A stretch of 64,000 nucleotides of DNA. Origin: Leptospira andrefontaineae. Lineage in GTDB: Bacteria; Spirochaetota; Leptospiria; Leptospirales; Leptospiraceae. The position numbers and the translations under genes are program-made. A model generated the notes under the pieces. That model saw only the letters and a program-made list of their open reading frames with translations. It did not search any database and was not told the DNA's origin. This document shows positions 17,774-27,446 of the stretch, piece after piece (position 1 is the first letter of the stretch; the number at the start of each line of letters is the position of its first letter). Location: assembly GCF_004770105.1 (NCBI RefSeq), contig NZ_RQEY01000018.1, forward strand, positions 434,001 through 498,000, given 5' to 3'.

Positions 17774-19117
17774 ATGAGAATATTCATAGTTGATGACGAA
17801 CCGGAAATCCGTAAATCTCTCCAAGATATTTTGGAGGATGAGAACTACGAAGCGGAACAATTTTCATCCGGCAAAAACTTCTTAAAACATCTAAAGATAG
17901 AAAGACCTAGCCTTGTTTTACTGGATGTATGGCTCGGAAAGGAAGACGGACTCAGCATCTTAGATGAAATCAAAAAAATCTATCCAACCGTTCCGGTAGT
18001 AATGATCTCAGGGCATGGAACAATTGAACTTGCAGTACAAGCTACAAAAAAGGGCGCTCTAAACTTTTTAGAAAAACCTTTGTCCATAGCAAAAGTTCTA
18101 GAAGCGGTAGAAGAAGCATTAGTATATTCAGAAAGATCCGAATCTCCTGAAATCAAACTGGAATCGGATGAAATTTTGGGGAATTCTCCTGCAATCCAAA
18201 AGGTAAAATTCTCGATTGCTCAAGCAGCAGCCACAAACGCCAGAGTTTTTATTTACGGAGAGAATGGGACAGGAAAGGAATTAGTCGCTAAAACTATATT
18301 CAAAAATTCTAAAAGAAAAGACCAACCATTCGTAGAAGTAAACTGCGCCGCTCTTCCAGAAGAATTGATAGAATCTGAATTATTCGGTTATGTAAAAGGA
18401 GCATTTACAGGAGCCACAGACACAAGGATCGGAAAATTCGAAGCTGCCAATGGAGGCACATTATTCCTGGACGAGATCTGTGACATGTCCTTATCCACTC
18501 AGGCAAAAGTACTTCGTATTCTACAAGAACAAAGATTCGAAAAGTTGGGAAGCACGGAACAAGTCTCAGTAGATGTTAGAATTATCGCTGCTACGAATAT
18601 CCCTGTGGAAGAAGCGATCAAAGAAGGAAAGTTCAGAGAAGATCTATATTATAGATTAAACGTGATCCCGATCACCATTCCTCCGTTAAGAGATCGCAAA
18701 TCCGACATTCCACTTTTAGTGGACCATTATGTCAGACAAACAATCGCAGAAAATAATCTTACTCCTAAAATTATAGAGAAAGAAGCGGTTTCTATCCTAG
18801 AAAGCCATTTCTGGCCAGGGAATATAAGAGAATTAAAGAATGTGATCGAAAGACTTTGTATCATGACAGTAAGCGATATTATCCGCGCCCAAGATGTGAA
18901 AGACTCCATGACCGGTTTCGTAAAAGCGAATGATCTGGTGGAAAAAGGGGATTTCAAAAAGGCTAAGGAAGAATTCGAAAAGCAGTATATTCTTAAAACA
19001 TTACAGACGAACGAAGGAAACGTTTCCAAAACTTCCAAGGCTCTCGGAATAGAAAGATCTCACTTATATAGAAAAATGAAATCCTTAGGAATACAGGCGG
19101 AGGATATCCATGACTAA
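17774..19117 (+). CDS. NtrX-like sigma-54-dependent response regulator
   Basis: The 447 residues form a receiver domain (Asp in LVLLDVWLG, residues 1-115), an AAA+ domain with [12 protein letters not shown] (Walker A), [18 protein letters not shown] (the GAFTGA loop that touches sigma-54), [12 protein letters not shown] (Walker B) and RIIAATN, and a Fis-type HTH at the C-terminus ([26 protein letters not shown]). It would activate sigma-54 promoters when phosphorylated by the kinase just upstream. Because rpoN lies in the same run of genes, the transcript encodes sigma factor, activator and sensor together. Confidence 0.95.
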   Translation: MRIFIVDDEPEIRKSLQDILEDENYEAEQFSSGKNFLKHLKIERPSLVLLDVWLGKEDGLSILDEIKKIYPTVPVVMISGHGTIELAVQATKKGALNFLEKPLSIAKVLEAVEEALVYSERSESPEIKLESDEILGNSPAIQKVKFSIAQAAATNARVFIYGENGTGKELVAKTIFKNSKRKDQPFVEVNCAALPEELIESELFGYVKGAFTGATDTRIGKFEAANGGTLFLDEICDMSLSTQAKVLRILQEQRFEKLGSTEQVSVDVRIIAATNIPVEEAIKEGKFREDLYYRLNVIPITIPPLRDRKSDIPLLVDHYVRQTIAENNLTPKIIEKEAVSILESHFWPGNIRELKNVIERLCIMTVSDIIRAQDVKDSMTGFVKANDLVEKGDFKKAKEEFEKQYILKTLQTNEGNVSKTSKALGIERSHLYRKMKSLGIQAEDIHD

Positions 19118-19955
19118 GCCTGGAATTTTTCAGGAATTGAAAGGAATACTTCAGGACTTCAAATTTTTGGTCCAAAACGGGGAATTCCCAATCGTCCGAA
19201 GACAGGGAGAAAAAGATCCTGGGGATCTGGACCTGGAATGGAAAGATTCTTGGGATTGGTCTTCTATTGGATCAAAAAAAGAAAAGGAAACTTCTGTGCC
19301 TGGGATTCAAATGAGGATCCCTCCTAAAAAAGAGGACAGAAACTTCTCATGTAAACTTTGCTCGGATAGATTGAGCGCAGTGCGTCATTTTATCATCAGA
19401 GGAAGGAAGAAAATATTAGTTCTTCATTATACTGGTGAAACAATTTCCGGAAAAGAATCGTACGTAAAAACTTCTCCTTTGAAAATTTTCAGAACGAGCG
19501 AAGCGGAGAATCTATTCGATAGAATGATCCAAAAAGTATTCGGATTCACTATGAAGGAGTTCTATTTCCAAGAATTCCCAGGATGTTTATTTTCCCAAGA
19601 CAGATCTAACGAAGAAGATTGGAAAAGAAGAACTCAAAACTGCAAGGTCCAAGTGCAAGAAACCATCCAAGAAGAAGGTATCCAGGGAATTATACTCTTA
19701 GGCGCCGCTGCTACTTTATATTTCGGAAAAGATGAAGCGCTTAAACAAATGGGTAAAACTTTAGAATTCCAACCTGGGACTCCTATGGTAGTACTTCGTT
19801 CTCCGGAGGCGATCTTGGCAGCGGAACAAAAAAGAAAATCCAGCAAGCCTGATTCTCCGGAATTCCAAGAAGCCAAGAAGAAGGAAATAGAAGTCAAAGA
19901 AAGTATCCTATCTCAATTAGGGATCTTTCATCAGGAGATTAAAGAAAAAATTTGA
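19110..19955 (+). CDS. Unknown protein with four Cys, uracil-DNA-glycosylase-like C-terminal pattern
   Basis: The 281-residue protein is not a clear member of a named family. Visible: CKLC at 81-84, a Gly-Cys at 158-159 and Asn-Cys at 177-178, followed by a hydrophobic strand IQGIILLGAAATLYFG. That order (CxxC, later Cys, about 19 residues, Cys, then a P/I-x-x-I-x-LLGA-x-A strand) resembles family 4/5 uracil-DNA glycosylases, whose four Cys bind a 4Fe-4S cluster. The usual catalytic GEAPG motif is absent, so it may be a non-catalytic or diverged Fe-S relative. It overlaps the activator gene by 8 bp and priA by 4, so a DNA-repair role would fit the neighbour priA. Inference, moderate. Confidence 0.6.
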   Translation: MTKPGIFQELKGILQDFKFLVQNGEFPIVRRQGEKDPGDLDLEWKDSWDWSSIGSKKEKETSVPGIQMRIPPKKEDRNFSCKLCSDRLSAVRHFIIRGRKKILVLHYTGETISGKESYVKTSPLKIFRTSEAENLFDRMIQKVFGFTMKEFYFQEFPGCLFSQDRSNEEDWKRRTQNCKVQVQETIQEEGIQGIILLGAAATLYFGKDEALKQMGKTLEFQPGTPMVVLRSPEAILAAEQKRKSSKPDSPEFQEAKKKEIEVKESILSQLGIFHQEIKEKI

Positions 19956-21895
19956 TCCAATACGCGGAATTAGCCTTCGATCTTCCTATCTTAGAAGATA
20001 CATTCACCTACGAGGTTCCTCCAGGCGCACAAGTCGGAATGAGGGTAGAAGCCAAACTTAGAGGAAGAAAAGAAGAAGGGATCATATTATCCTTACATCA
20101 TAATGAACCCAGCTACGAGGTTTTACAAGTAGATCGGGTCATAGATAAAACTCCGGTTATCAATGAAGAACAGATCCAACTTGCATATTGGGTAAAAGAA
20201 CAGTATCTGGCATCTCTTGGGGAATGTATCCACAAGATGATCCCTTCCGGAAGAAGACATTCTAAAGTAAAACTTACAGAAGATATCATCGCTTCCGAAC
20301 CATTAAAACTAAACGAAGAACAAGAAAGGGCTTACCAAAATATAAAAGCGGATTTCGGAAAAGATTCTATCCATCTTCTATTCGGGATCACTGGAAGCGG
20401 AAAAACAGAAGTTTATCTGCATTTGATCCGTGATATCCTGCAAAACTCAAACAAAGGAGTTTTACTTTTAGTTCCAGAGATCGGTTTGACCTATCATATT
20501 ATACGCAAATTAGAAGCAGTGTTTCCGGGAGAGATCGCATTATTACATTCCGCTTTAAAAGTTTCGGAAAGATTCAAAGCATATACGGACCTTCTACAAG
20601 GTAAAAAAAGAATAGCAGTAGGCACAAGATCCGCAGTATTCGCGCCCGTCTCAAATTTGGGCCTTGTCATCATAGACGAAGAGCATGACGGTTCTTTTAA
20701 AGAACATTCTACACCAAGATACCATGCAAGGCAGGTTGCATTACAAAGATGCAGACAAAATAAAGCAGTATTAGTCTTAGGATCAGCAACTCCTTCTTTA
20801 GAAGTATACCATCTTGCTAAAACAGGTAAAATTGGTCTGCAAATCCTTACAAAAAGACCGGGAACTGCAAAACCACCTACAGTTCGGATCGAAGAAAATA
20901 AAAAAGATGCAAGGCTAATCGGTTCGGAGCTTACATTTGCGATCAAACAAAGGTTGGATAAAAAAGAACAGGTCATTCTACTTCTAAACAGAAGAGGTTA
21001 CAGTCCTCTTATCTATTCAGAAAAGGAAAAAACATATATCCCTTGTCCGAATTGTACATCTCATCTATGTTATCACAAAAAAGGTACCGTTATCTGTCAC
21101 CTCTGCGGTTTTTCTGATTCTCTCCAAAGATTAGAATCCAAACTGGGAGAAAAACTGGTCATGATGGGAACAGGCACCCAAAAACTAGAAGAATTCCTTT
21201 TAGAAACTTTTCCAGGTGCAAAAGTAGAACGTCTAGATCAGGATTCTATCCAAGACAAAAGTGTTCTTACGGATGTGATCGGAAGACTCGTAGACGGAGA
21301 GATAGATATTCTAACCGGAACACAAATGATCTCCAAAGGTTTAGATGCCGCTCGAGTCACTCTAGTAGGTGTTTTGAATGCAGGAATCGGTCTAGGACTT
21401 CCCGATTTCAGAGCAGGAGAAAGAGTATTTTCTCTTTTAACACAAGTAGCAGGAAGAGCGGGGCGATCAGATCTTGCAGGAGAAGTTTTGATCGAAACTA
21501 ATACGGTAGATCATCCGATTATTCGAATGGCATTAGACCAAGATTATATTCGATTTTATGATTCAGAGATAAAAACAAGAGAAGAACTTTTTTATCCTCC
21601 ATTCTCTCGTTTAGTACGTATCTTATCCAGATCCAAAGACGAAAGTCTTTCTCTCAAAACAATTGAAGAAGTTCATCAAGTCCTTAAAAAATATCTGCCC
21701 GAACCAAACACAGTTGTTTTAGGTCCTGCTCCTTGTCCTTTTTATAAAATAGATGCAAATTTCAGAAATCATATACTGATCAAAACAACTGTGCAGAGTA
21801 AATGGAGAGAGATCCTAAAAAAAGAGATCAGACCTCTTAAAATTTCTAAAAACGTTTACCTGGAATTGGATTTTGATCCATTGGATCTTGTCTGA
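19952..21895 (+). CDS. priA: Primosomal replication restart helicase PriA (variant zinc region)
   Basis: This 647-residue helicase restarts stalled replication forks. An N-terminal 3'-end binding domain is followed by a helicase core: Walker A GITGSGKTEVYL (145-156), DEEH (242-245), LVLGSATPSLE and GTQMISKGLDAARVTLVG, and the C-terminal RAGRSDLAGEV. The zinc region is unusual: PriA normally has eight Cys in four pairs. Here only the inner two pairs remain (365/368 and 382/385); the outer pairs are replaced (YSEKEKTYIP, and no Cys after 385). One of the two zinc sites is therefore lost as a unit. Start is a TTG in the TTGA overlap; E. coli PriA has 732 residues. Confidence 0.95.
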   Translation: MIQYAELAFDLPILEDTFTYEVPPGAQVGMRVEAKLRGRKEEGIILSLHHNEPSYEVLQVDRVIDKTPVINEEQIQLAYWVKEQYLASLGECIHKMIPSGRRHSKVKLTEDIIASEPLKLNEEQERAYQNIKADFGKDSIHLLFGITGSGKTEVYLHLIRDILQNSNKGVLLLVPEIGLTYHIIRKLEAVFPGEIALLHSALKVSERFKAYTDLLQGKKRIAVGTRSAVFAPVSNLGLVIIDEEHDGSFKEHSTPRYHARQVALQRCRQNKAVLVLGSATPSLEVYHLAKTGKIGLQILTKRPGTAKPPTVRIEENKKDARLIGSELTFAIKQRLDKKEQVILLLNRRGYSPLIYSEKEKTYIPCPNCTSHLCYHKKGTVICHLCGFSDSLQRLESKLGEKLVMMGTGTQKLEEFLLETFPGAKVERLDQDSIQDKSVLTDVIGRLVDGEIDILTGTQMISKGLDAARVTLVGVLNAGIGLGLPDFRAGERVFSLLTQVAGRAGRSDLAGEVLIETNTVDHPIIRMALDQDYIRFYDSEIKTREELFYPPFSRLVRILSRSKDESLSLKTIEEVHQVLKKYLPEPNTVVLGPAPCPFYKIDANFRNHILIKTTVQSKWREILKKEIRPLKISKNVYLELDFDPLDLV

Positions 21896-22839
21896 TGAAA
21901 ATTGCATTTTTTGGAACCCCGGAACCTTCTGCCAAACTTTTGCAGGCGCTATTACAAGAGCCTGATATCCAAGTACAATTTGTAGTTACAAACCCGGATC
22001 GTCCTAAAGGAAGAAGTAAAACGCTCGTCCCAAGTCCTGTGAAAGAAGTCGCACTTGCTGCAAATCTTCCTGTATTCCAATACGAGTCCATAAAGAAGGA
22101 AAAGGAAGAAGCACTACAAAATTTTTCCAAGTTCGATGCGGAACTGTACGTAGTGTTTGCTTACGGTTCTATTCTTCCTATAGAAATTTTTTCTTATCCT
22201 AAATTCGGTTCTATCAATCTTCATGGTTCCATTCTTCCGGATCTGAGAGGCGCTTCCCCCGTCCAAACTTCTCTTTGGAAAGGTTATACTAAATCTGGCA
22301 TCAGCATCCAGTATTTGGGAGAAAAAATGGATGAGGGGGATATTATCTCCATCCAAGAAGTGGATATAGATTTAGAAGATGATACCGGATCCCTTATGGA
22401 AAAAATTACCCAAGCAGGGATCCAAAGTCTCATCCCACTTTTAAAAGGGCCTATAACTTCATCTTTTGAGGCGAGTCCGCAGGACCATTCCAAGGCAACT
22501 TATTGTACTAAAATTCAGGCAGAAGATAGAGTCCTAGATCTAAAACTTTCCGCTATGGAAATCCATAATCGTATTCGTGCCTTAAGCCCTGATCTGGGCG
22601 GGTATTGCCGTTTTAGAGATAAACGGTTGGTTTTATGGAAAACAAGACCTGCCGATTTTTCTGAAACGTCTATCCAGCCTGGCAAATTGAAACGAATGGA
22701 CAAAAAGGCCCTTCTTTTACAGTGTGGAGATGGCCGTTTCTTAGAGATCCTTTCCCTTCAACCGGAAAATAAAAACAGAATGACTGTTGCAGATTTCATG
22801 AACGGTTTCCGTATTTCGGACGAGGATCGTTTCGAGTGA
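21895..22839 (+). CDS. fmt: Methionyl-tRNA formyltransferase
   Basis: The 314-residue enzyme formylates initiator Met-tRNA. KIAFFGTPEPSAKLLQAL opens the formyltransferase fold; the active-site signature region SINLHGSILPDLRGASPVQTSLWKGY contains Asn and His; and YLGEKMDEGDI follows. The C-terminal OB-like domain fits. It overlaps priA by one base (TGATG) and the PASTA gene by four. The priA-fmt neighbourhood is widely conserved in bacteria. Confidence 0.97.
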   Translation: MKIAFFGTPEPSAKLLQALLQEPDIQVQFVVTNPDRPKGRSKTLVPSPVKEVALAANLPVFQYESIKKEKEEALQNFSKFDAELYVVFAYGSILPIEIFSYPKFGSINLHGSILPDLRGASPVQTSLWKGYTKSGISIQYLGEKMDEGDIISIQEVDIDLEDDTGSLMEKITQAGIQSLIPLLKGPITSSFEASPQDHSKATYCTKIQAEDRVLDLKLSAMEIHNRIRALSPDLGGYCRFRDKRLVLWKTRPADFSETSIQPGKLKRMDKKALLLQCGDGRFLEILSLQPENKNRMTVADFMNGFRISDEDRFE

Positions 22840-23840
22840 CCAAGGAAGAACTCCGCTCTAAATATCTCCCTATCGGGGGTTACTTTTTTTTCATCGCATT
22901 CGGCTTAGTAGTCTTTTTCATAGCCGCCTTCTTAGTTGTATTCGTTCGTACTAAAAGCTCCACAATGGTAGTAATGCCTGATGTGGTAGGCAAACCATAC
23001 AACGAAGTTCATAACGAGTTAATGCGTCTCCAATTGAAAGTCAGATTGGAGTCCAAACGTTATCCGGACAAAACAGATGGAATTATCATCTACCAATCCA
23101 TTCGCCCAGGAAGAGAAGTGGAAGCAGGTTCCAAAGTTTCTCTTACTGTTAATATTGGTTTAGATCGAATCGATATGCCTAACTTAAAAGGGCAAAGTTT
23201 GGTCTCCGCTAAAAACTCCATGGAAAAAGTTCTCTCCGGAGAAACTTACGTTTCTTTAACTCTTGGTGGGATCACCTATGTGGAAGTGAAAGAAGGAGAA
23301 CAACCCGACACTGTAGTGGACCAAATCCCGGAAGCCGGTAAAAATATCACCGCAGGTGAAAAAGTATTCTTACTGGTTACCAAACCTTCTACCAAGAAAA
23401 AAGAAGGGGAGCCTCAAGCAGGATTAGATTTTAAGCCGGGAGATTCTTTTGCATTCGCTCAAAGAGCATTGGTAAGAGCAAAAATTTCTTCCAAAGCAGA
23501 AGTGGTTATTACTAAATTTCGTCCCGACAACGGAAAGATTGAATCCGTACAAAAATTAGGGAATGAATACAAGTTTAAGGTATTTTATTTCGAGCCGGAA
23601 GATAGGGTAGAAAGCGGATACGAAAGTTTCGTATATGAAGCTCCTGAAAACGGGACTTATTCTTTGATCGTAAAAGACCAAAACGACGAAACCAAACAAA
23701 TGGAAATTAGCGCTCCTACTACTTACCAAGAGGGAGAAAAAATCCAGACCGTCTTTTACAGAACGGGAGACGTGACACTGGTTCTTTTGGACGAAAAAGG
23801 TTCGAAAGTAAAATCCAAAGATTACGAGAACGAATTTTGA
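22836..23840 (+). CDS. Membrane-anchored PASTA-domain protein without a kinase
   Basis: The 334-residue protein has a short cytoplasmic N-terminus, one membrane helix (about 15-40) and two PASTA repeats ([20 protein letters not shown] and [20 protein letters not shown], plus a third partial [13 protein letters not shown] region). PASTA domains bind peptidoglycan fragments; in Gram-positive bacteria they sit on Ser/Thr kinases or PBPs, but no kinase or transpeptidase is attached here. The C-terminal 130 residues are unrecognised. GTG start in a 4-base overlap with fmt; rpe follows by a 4-base overlap. Confidence 0.8.
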   Translation: MTKEELRSKYLPIGGYFFFIAFGLVVFFIAAFLVVFVRTKSSTMVVMPDVVGKPYNEVHNELMRLQLKVRLESKRYPDKTDGIIIYQSIRPGREVEAGSKVSLTVNIGLDRIDMPNLKGQSLVSAKNSMEKVLSGETYVSLTLGGITYVEVKEGEQPDTVVDQIPEAGKNITAGEKVFLLVTKPSTKKKEGEPQAGLDFKPGDSFAFAQRALVRAKISSKAEVVITKFRPDNGKIESVQKLGNEYKFKVFYFEPEDRVESGYESFVYEAPENGTYSLIVKDQNDETKQMEISAPTTYQEGEKIQTVFYRTGDVTLVLLDEKGSKVKSKDYENEF

Positions 23841-24481
23841 AAATCTCCGCTTCTATTTTAGCCACCCAACTTACCGCACTTGCTAATACAGTTCCTAATT
23901 TTAAAAAAGAAGGAATCGACCTAGTCCATATGGACGTGATGGACGGAAACTTTGTGCCTCAGATCAGCTTCGGAGAAGCGGTCAATAAAGAGATCAAAGC
24001 CATGACCCAAATCCCTCTGGACGTTCACCTAATGGTGGAGAAGCCGGAAAATCATGTTCCGAAATACTATGAACTAAATCCTTACTGCATTACTTTCCAT
24101 GCGGAAACTACTCGTTTTCCAATTCGTTTGGCCCAGGAAATAAAGAAGAATGGACCAAAAGTGGGAGTTTCTCTTAACCCAGGAACTCCGGTTTCTGCAT
24201 TAGAAACACTTCTACCTTATATTGATCTAGTACTCATAATGACTGTGGAGCCAGGATTCTACGGACAGAAATTCGTGGATGGGGGAATGGATAAGATCAG
24301 AAAGGTCAAGTCCCTGATCTCTAATTATCCGATCGAACTCGAAGTAGACGGTGGAGTCAATGATACAAATATCAAAGAACTCTCTCAAGCTGGTGTGGAT
24401 ATCTGTGTAGTTGGAGCTGGATTATTCAAATCCGGTGACCCAAGCGAGAACGGTATTCGCTTAAAAGGCCTAACAAAGTAA
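23837..24481 (+). CDS. rpe: Ribulose-phosphate 3-epimerase
   Basis: This 214-residue TIM-barrel enzyme interconverts ribulose-5-phosphate and xylulose-5-phosphate. Metal-binding motifs are present: [14 protein letters not shown] (His, Asp), [14 protein letters not shown] (His), and [16 protein letters not shown] and LEVDGGVND (Asp). TTG start in the TTGA overlap with the PASTA gene. It closes the long plus-strand run; about 100 bp follow before rpsP. Confidence 0.97.
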   Translation: MKISASILATQLTALANTVPNFKKEGIDLVHMDVMDGNFVPQISFGEAVNKEIKAMTQIPLDVHLMVEKPENHVPKYYELNPYCITFHAETTRFPIRLAQEIKKNGPKVGVSLNPGTPVSALETLLPYIDLVLIMTVEPGFYGQKFVDGGMDKIRKVKSLISNYPIELEVDGGVNDTNIKELSQAGVDICVVGAGLFKSGDPSENGIRLKGLTK

Positions 24482-24496
24482 GTCTTTTATTAAATA

Positions 24497-24527
24497 TTGA
24501 CAGCCGGGCTTTCCGGGAAATTATGGC
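24497..24527 (+). promoter_or_regulatory. Candidate promoter of the rpsP operon
   Basis: A perfect TTGACA (24497-24502) lies in the only gap of note in this region, with a weaker -10 (ATTATG or TATGGC) about 17-19 bases on. Downstream, a perfect 10-bp palindrome ACCGTACGGT sits at 24540-24549 and GAAGGA before the TTG start. The -35 is convincing and the -10 is not. Confidence 0.35.
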
Positions 24528-24582
24528 GTATTAGAGCAAACCGTACGGTGAGCCATCCTTATTTATTCGAAGGAATTTTACT

Positions 24583-24849
24583 TTGGTTAAGATCAGACTA
24601 CAAAGAACCGGAGCCAAAAACAACCCTCACTATCGGGTAGTGGCTGCAGATGCCCGTTCCCCTAGAGACGGTAAATTTATTGATATTCTCGGACACTATC
24701 ACCCAGCAGAGGTGAAAGGCCAAACAACCCTGAATAAAGAGAAAATTTTAGGCTGGCTCACAAAAGGTGCTCAACCTACCGGAACCGTTCTGAACCTCAT
24801 TAAACACGAGGGGATCTGGGCGGAATATAAACAATCCCTGAAGAAGTAA
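24583..24849 (+). CDS. rpsP: 30S ribosomal protein S16
   Basis: The 88-residue protein starts (TTG) [37 protein letters not shown], the diagnostic S16 sequence. It binds 16S rRNA in the small subunit. First gene of the conserved rpsP-KH-rimM-trmD-rplS ribosome operon. GAAGGA lies a proper distance upstream of the TTG. One-base overlap with the KH gene. Confidence 0.98.
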   Translation: MVKIRLQRTGAKNNPHYRVVAADARSPRDGKFIDILGHYHPAEVKGQTTLNKEKILGWLTKGAQPTGTVLNLIKHEGIWAEYKQSLKK

Positions 24850-25079
24850 TGGAAGAGCTGATCCGCTATATCGTTACTTCTTTGGTAGATCATCCGGAGG
24901 AGATTTCAGTACGTGAAATCGAGGGCGACGAACAAACCGTCCTAGAACTCCGGGTTTCCCCGAAGGATGTGGGGAAAGTGATCGGCAAGAATGGTAGGAT
25001 CGCAAAGTCCTTAAGAGCGATCTTAACCGCAGCATCCATTAAAGCCGGAAAAAATTTCTCCTTAGAAATTATTGACTGA
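24849..25079 (+). CDS. khpA: KhpA/YlqC-family KH-domain RNA-binding protein
   Basis: The 76 residues form a single KH domain with [18 protein letters not shown], the GxxG loop that grips RNA. The position between rpsP and rimM is the standard place of ylqC/khpA. The family binds diverse RNAs and affects cell division and ribosome assembly in other bacteria. It overlaps rimM by 8 bases. Confidence 0.93.
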   Translation: MEELIRYIVTSLVDHPEEISVREIEGDEQTVLELRVSPKDVGKVIGKNGRIAKSLRAILTAASIKAGKNFSLEIID

Positions 25080-25590
25080 GACTCGAATCCTAACCGGACA
25101 TTTAGGAAAACCCTTCGGACTGAAGGGTTTTGTCCGACTGGTTGCAGAAGACAGTTCTGTTCCGGAACTCAAATTTCCCCTCCAAGCCACTCTAGAATTT
25201 TCCTCTAGAGAACCGGTTCCCATCACGATCCTTAAATCCACTATACAATCAGGAAAGATACTCTTACAATTAGAAGGTATCAATTCCCCGGAAGAAGTTT
25301 CTTCCTTAACTGGTGGAAAACTTTATATAGATCGTTCTCATTTTCCAAAATCCAAAAACGAAGAATATTATCTATTCGAACTCAAAGGTCTTAAAGCTAT
25401 CTCAGAAGATGGAAAAGAACTTGGTTGGGAATTGGTAGACATTCTTGAAAATCCGGCACATTCTATCCTAGTCTTTCAAACAGAAGATTCAGAGATCTTA
25501 GTCCCATACGTGGAAAAACATGTAGGGAAAGTAATCTTAGAAGAAGGCAAGATCGTTTTGAAAAGTCCTGAGGATTGGAATGAAATTTAA
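25072..25590 (+). CDS. rimM: Ribosome maturation factor RimM
   Basis: The 172 residues show an N-terminal RimM domain ([16 protein letters not shown]) and a C-terminal PRC-barrel ([33 protein letters not shown]). It binds S19 and helps 30S head assembly. TTG start within khpA; overlaps trmD by 11 bases. Position and motifs agree. Confidence 0.95.
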   Translation: MTETRILTGHLGKPFGLKGFVRLVAEDSSVPELKFPLQATLEFSSREPVPITILKSTIQSGKILLQLEGINSPEEVSSLTGGKLYIDRSHFPKSKNEEYYLFELKGLKAISEDGKELGWELVDILENPAHSILVFQTEDSEILVPYVEKHVGKVILEEGKIVLKSPEDWNEI

Positions 25591-26248
25591 TTTTATTACC
25601 TTATTCCCCGCGAAAGTCCAGGCTTACTTTTCAGAAGGGCTCCAGGAGAAGGCGATCCAAAAGGGAGTATTCTCCGTTAATATTGTACATCTTAGAGACT
25701 TCTCCAATAATAAACATCTAAAGGTAGATGACACTCCCTATGGGGGAGGTCCAGGAATGCTCTTAAAAGTAGAACCAATTGATCTGGCATTAAAGTCATT
25801 GGGAGAGGATAGAGGACTCGTAATTCTTACAACTCCGTCTGGAATTCCATTCGATCAGAACGTTGCAGAGAAATTAGCAAAGCTTGAAAAACCGATCACT
25901 CTTATATCAGGATATTATGAAGGAGTGGATCATAGGGTAACAGAGCATCTTGTTGACATAGAACTGTCCCTTGGAAATTATGTAATTTCAGCCGGAGATT
26001 TGGCTAGCCTCTGTATTACAGATGCTGTGTCCAGGCTTTTGCCCGGCTTTTTAGGCGACCGAGAGAGCCTGGAAGAAGAATCTCATAACGAAAGGGATGT
26101 TTTAGAATATCCACAATATACGAAACCTTCCGATTACAATGGCTGGAAGGTTCCTGAAATTCTCTTGGGCGGAAACCACGCGGCGATCGAATCTTGGCGC
26201 AATGCCAATCGAAAGAAAGTCGACCCTGATATTACGAGGAATTTATGA
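25580..26248 (+). CDS. trmD: tRNA (guanine-N1)-methyltransferase
   Basis: The 222-residue SPOUT enzyme methylates G37 of tRNAs that read codons starting with C or G, preventing frameshifts. Knot motifs: [13 protein letters not shown] near 50, [13 protein letters not shown] and [28 protein letters not shown] is the conserved C-terminal tRNA-contact segment. The length is slightly short at the C-terminus relative to E. coli (255). ATGA overlap with rplS. Confidence 0.97.
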   Translation: MKFNFITLFPAKVQAYFSEGLQEKAIQKGVFSVNIVHLRDFSNNKHLKVDDTPYGGGPGMLLKVEPIDLALKSLGEDRGLVILTTPSGIPFDQNVAEKLAKLEKPITLISGYYEGVDHRVTEHLVDIELSLGNYVISAGDLASLCITDAVSRLLPGFLGDRESLEEESHNERDVLEYPQYTKPSDYNGWKVPEILLGGNHAAIESWRNANRKKVDPDITRNL

Positions 26249-26676
26249 AAGAACTTTTAAAAGGCGGACTTCCTACAGAAGCAAATCGTACCCTGAATTT
26301 CAATGTTGGGGATACTGTTAAGGTCCATTATAAAATCCAAGAATCCGGTAAGGAAAGGGTCCAGGTTTACGAAGGAGTTGTGATCTCTATCTCCAACGGC
26401 GGAAACGGAAAATCATTCACTGTTCGCAGGATTTCCTACGATGTAGGTGTTGAAAGAGTGTTCCCACTTTATTCTCCTCGTATCGCTAAAATTGAACTAG
26501 TACGTAAAGGTAAGGTTCGTCGTTCTAAACTATTCTTCTTAAGAGAACGTTCCGGAAAATCTGCTCGTATTCGCGAGTTGAAAGGCGGAAAAATTCTGGT
26601 GGCAGAAGACAGAAAGCGCCAAACTGCAGAAGAAGCAAAAGCTGCTTCTCCTGCTGAAACCGCTGCTGCAGAATAA
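26245..26676 (+). CDS. rplS: 50S ribosomal protein L19 with C-terminal extension
   Basis: The first 115 residues are canonical L19: [30 protein letters not shown] and [34 protein letters not shown]19 lies at the 30S-50S interface. The last roughly 25 residues form an Ala/Glu/Lys tail ([12 protein letters not shown]) beyond the normal end. A perfect hairpin follows the gene. Confidence 0.97.
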   Translation: MKELLKGGLPTEANRTLNFNVGDTVKVHYKIQESGKERVQVYEGVVISISNGGNGKSFTVRRISYDVGVERVFPLYSPRIAKIELVRKGKVRRSKLFFLRERSGKSARIRELKGGKILVAEDRKRQTAEEAKAASPAETAAAE

Positions 26677-26691
26677 GAATCTTCTTTAGTT

Positions 26692-26711
26692 GCGGCAGAA
26701 TTCTCTGCCGC
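26692..26711 (+). terminator. Hairpin after rplS (partial terminator or processing site)
   Basis: A perfect 8-bp stem GCGGCAGA / TCTGCCGC with a 4-base loop lies 16 bases after the rplS stop. The downstream tract (GATGTTCTTCCTTCTTCTCC) is pyrimidine-rich but has no continuous T-run, so termination would be partial. It may separate expression of the ribosomal genes from rnhB. Confidence 0.5.
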
Positions 26712-26753
26712 GATGTTCTTCCTTCTTCTCCTTTTTACTTCTCCCTAAAACCA

Positions 26754-27446
26754 ATGCCTCTCGCAAATTTCGAACCGGAAGAATTGAAATTTTTTCCAGA
26801 TCATCTCCCTTGCGGGATAGACGAAGCAGGCCGAGGTCCGTACGCGGGCCCTCTATCTGTGGCAATGGTTTCTTTTACACCTGAGGTTTTGGAACAAATC
26901 TATTCGGGACAGATCTTAAAAGGACTGAACGATTCTAAAAAACTCACAGAGTCCAAACGTGAATCTTTGTTTCAAGAGATCCAAGAAACTGCCCATAAAA
27001 CCGCCCACGCATTCTTATCCCATACCTATATAGATCATTACGGGATCAATAGAGCAGTATTAGAAGGTATACTGAAATGTTATAGAAAGGGGTCCCAAGG
27101 TCCGATAGAAAGTACCGGAAGAAAACTTCTGCTCTTAATCGACGGAAACTATAATTTTTCCAAATACAAGGAATCGGAAGAGGTAAAACGCCAGTCTTAC
27201 TATTATAAAAAAGGGGATTCCAGGATCGCGAGTATCGCGGCCGCATCCATAATTGCAAAAGTAAAACGTGATCGTTTTATGAAAGCAATCGCTTCTAAGT
27301 TTCCGGGTTATGGATTCGAGGCGCATAAAGGATACGGAAGCGCAGGACATGAACAAGCAATTCGGGATCTTGGACTAGCAAGAATCCACAGAAGGTCATT
27401 CACTAAAAAATTCCATGTTTCCGATCCCGCCTCCCAATCCGATTGA
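26754..27446 (+). CDS. rnhB: Ribonuclease HII
   Basis: The 230-residue enzyme removes ribonucleotides and RNA-DNA hybrids. Catalytic acidic residues are in GIDEAGRGPYAGPL (Asp, Glu) and LLLIDGNYNF (Asp); the DSRIASIAAASIIAKVKRDR motif holds the substrate-binding part, and GYGFEAHKGYGSAGH closes the domain. It overlaps the next gene by 32 bases. The order rplS-rnhB matches many bacteria. Confidence 0.97.
   Translation: MPLANFEPEELKFFPDHLPCGIDEAGRGPYAGPLSVAMVSFTPEVLEQIYSGQILKGLNDSKKLTESKRESLFQEIQETAHKTAHAFLSHTYIDHYGINRAVLEGILKCYRKGSQGPIESTGRKLLLLIDGNYNFSKYKESEEVKRQSYYYKKGDSRIASIAAASIIAKVKRDRFMKAIASKFPGYGFEAHKGYGSAGHEQAIRDLGLARIHRRSFTKKFHVSDPASQSD

Noticed and set aside
20494..20976. 160-residue minus-strand open frame inside priA
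   Set aside because: It is the antisense shadow of a well-conserved coding region and has no ribosome site or family match.
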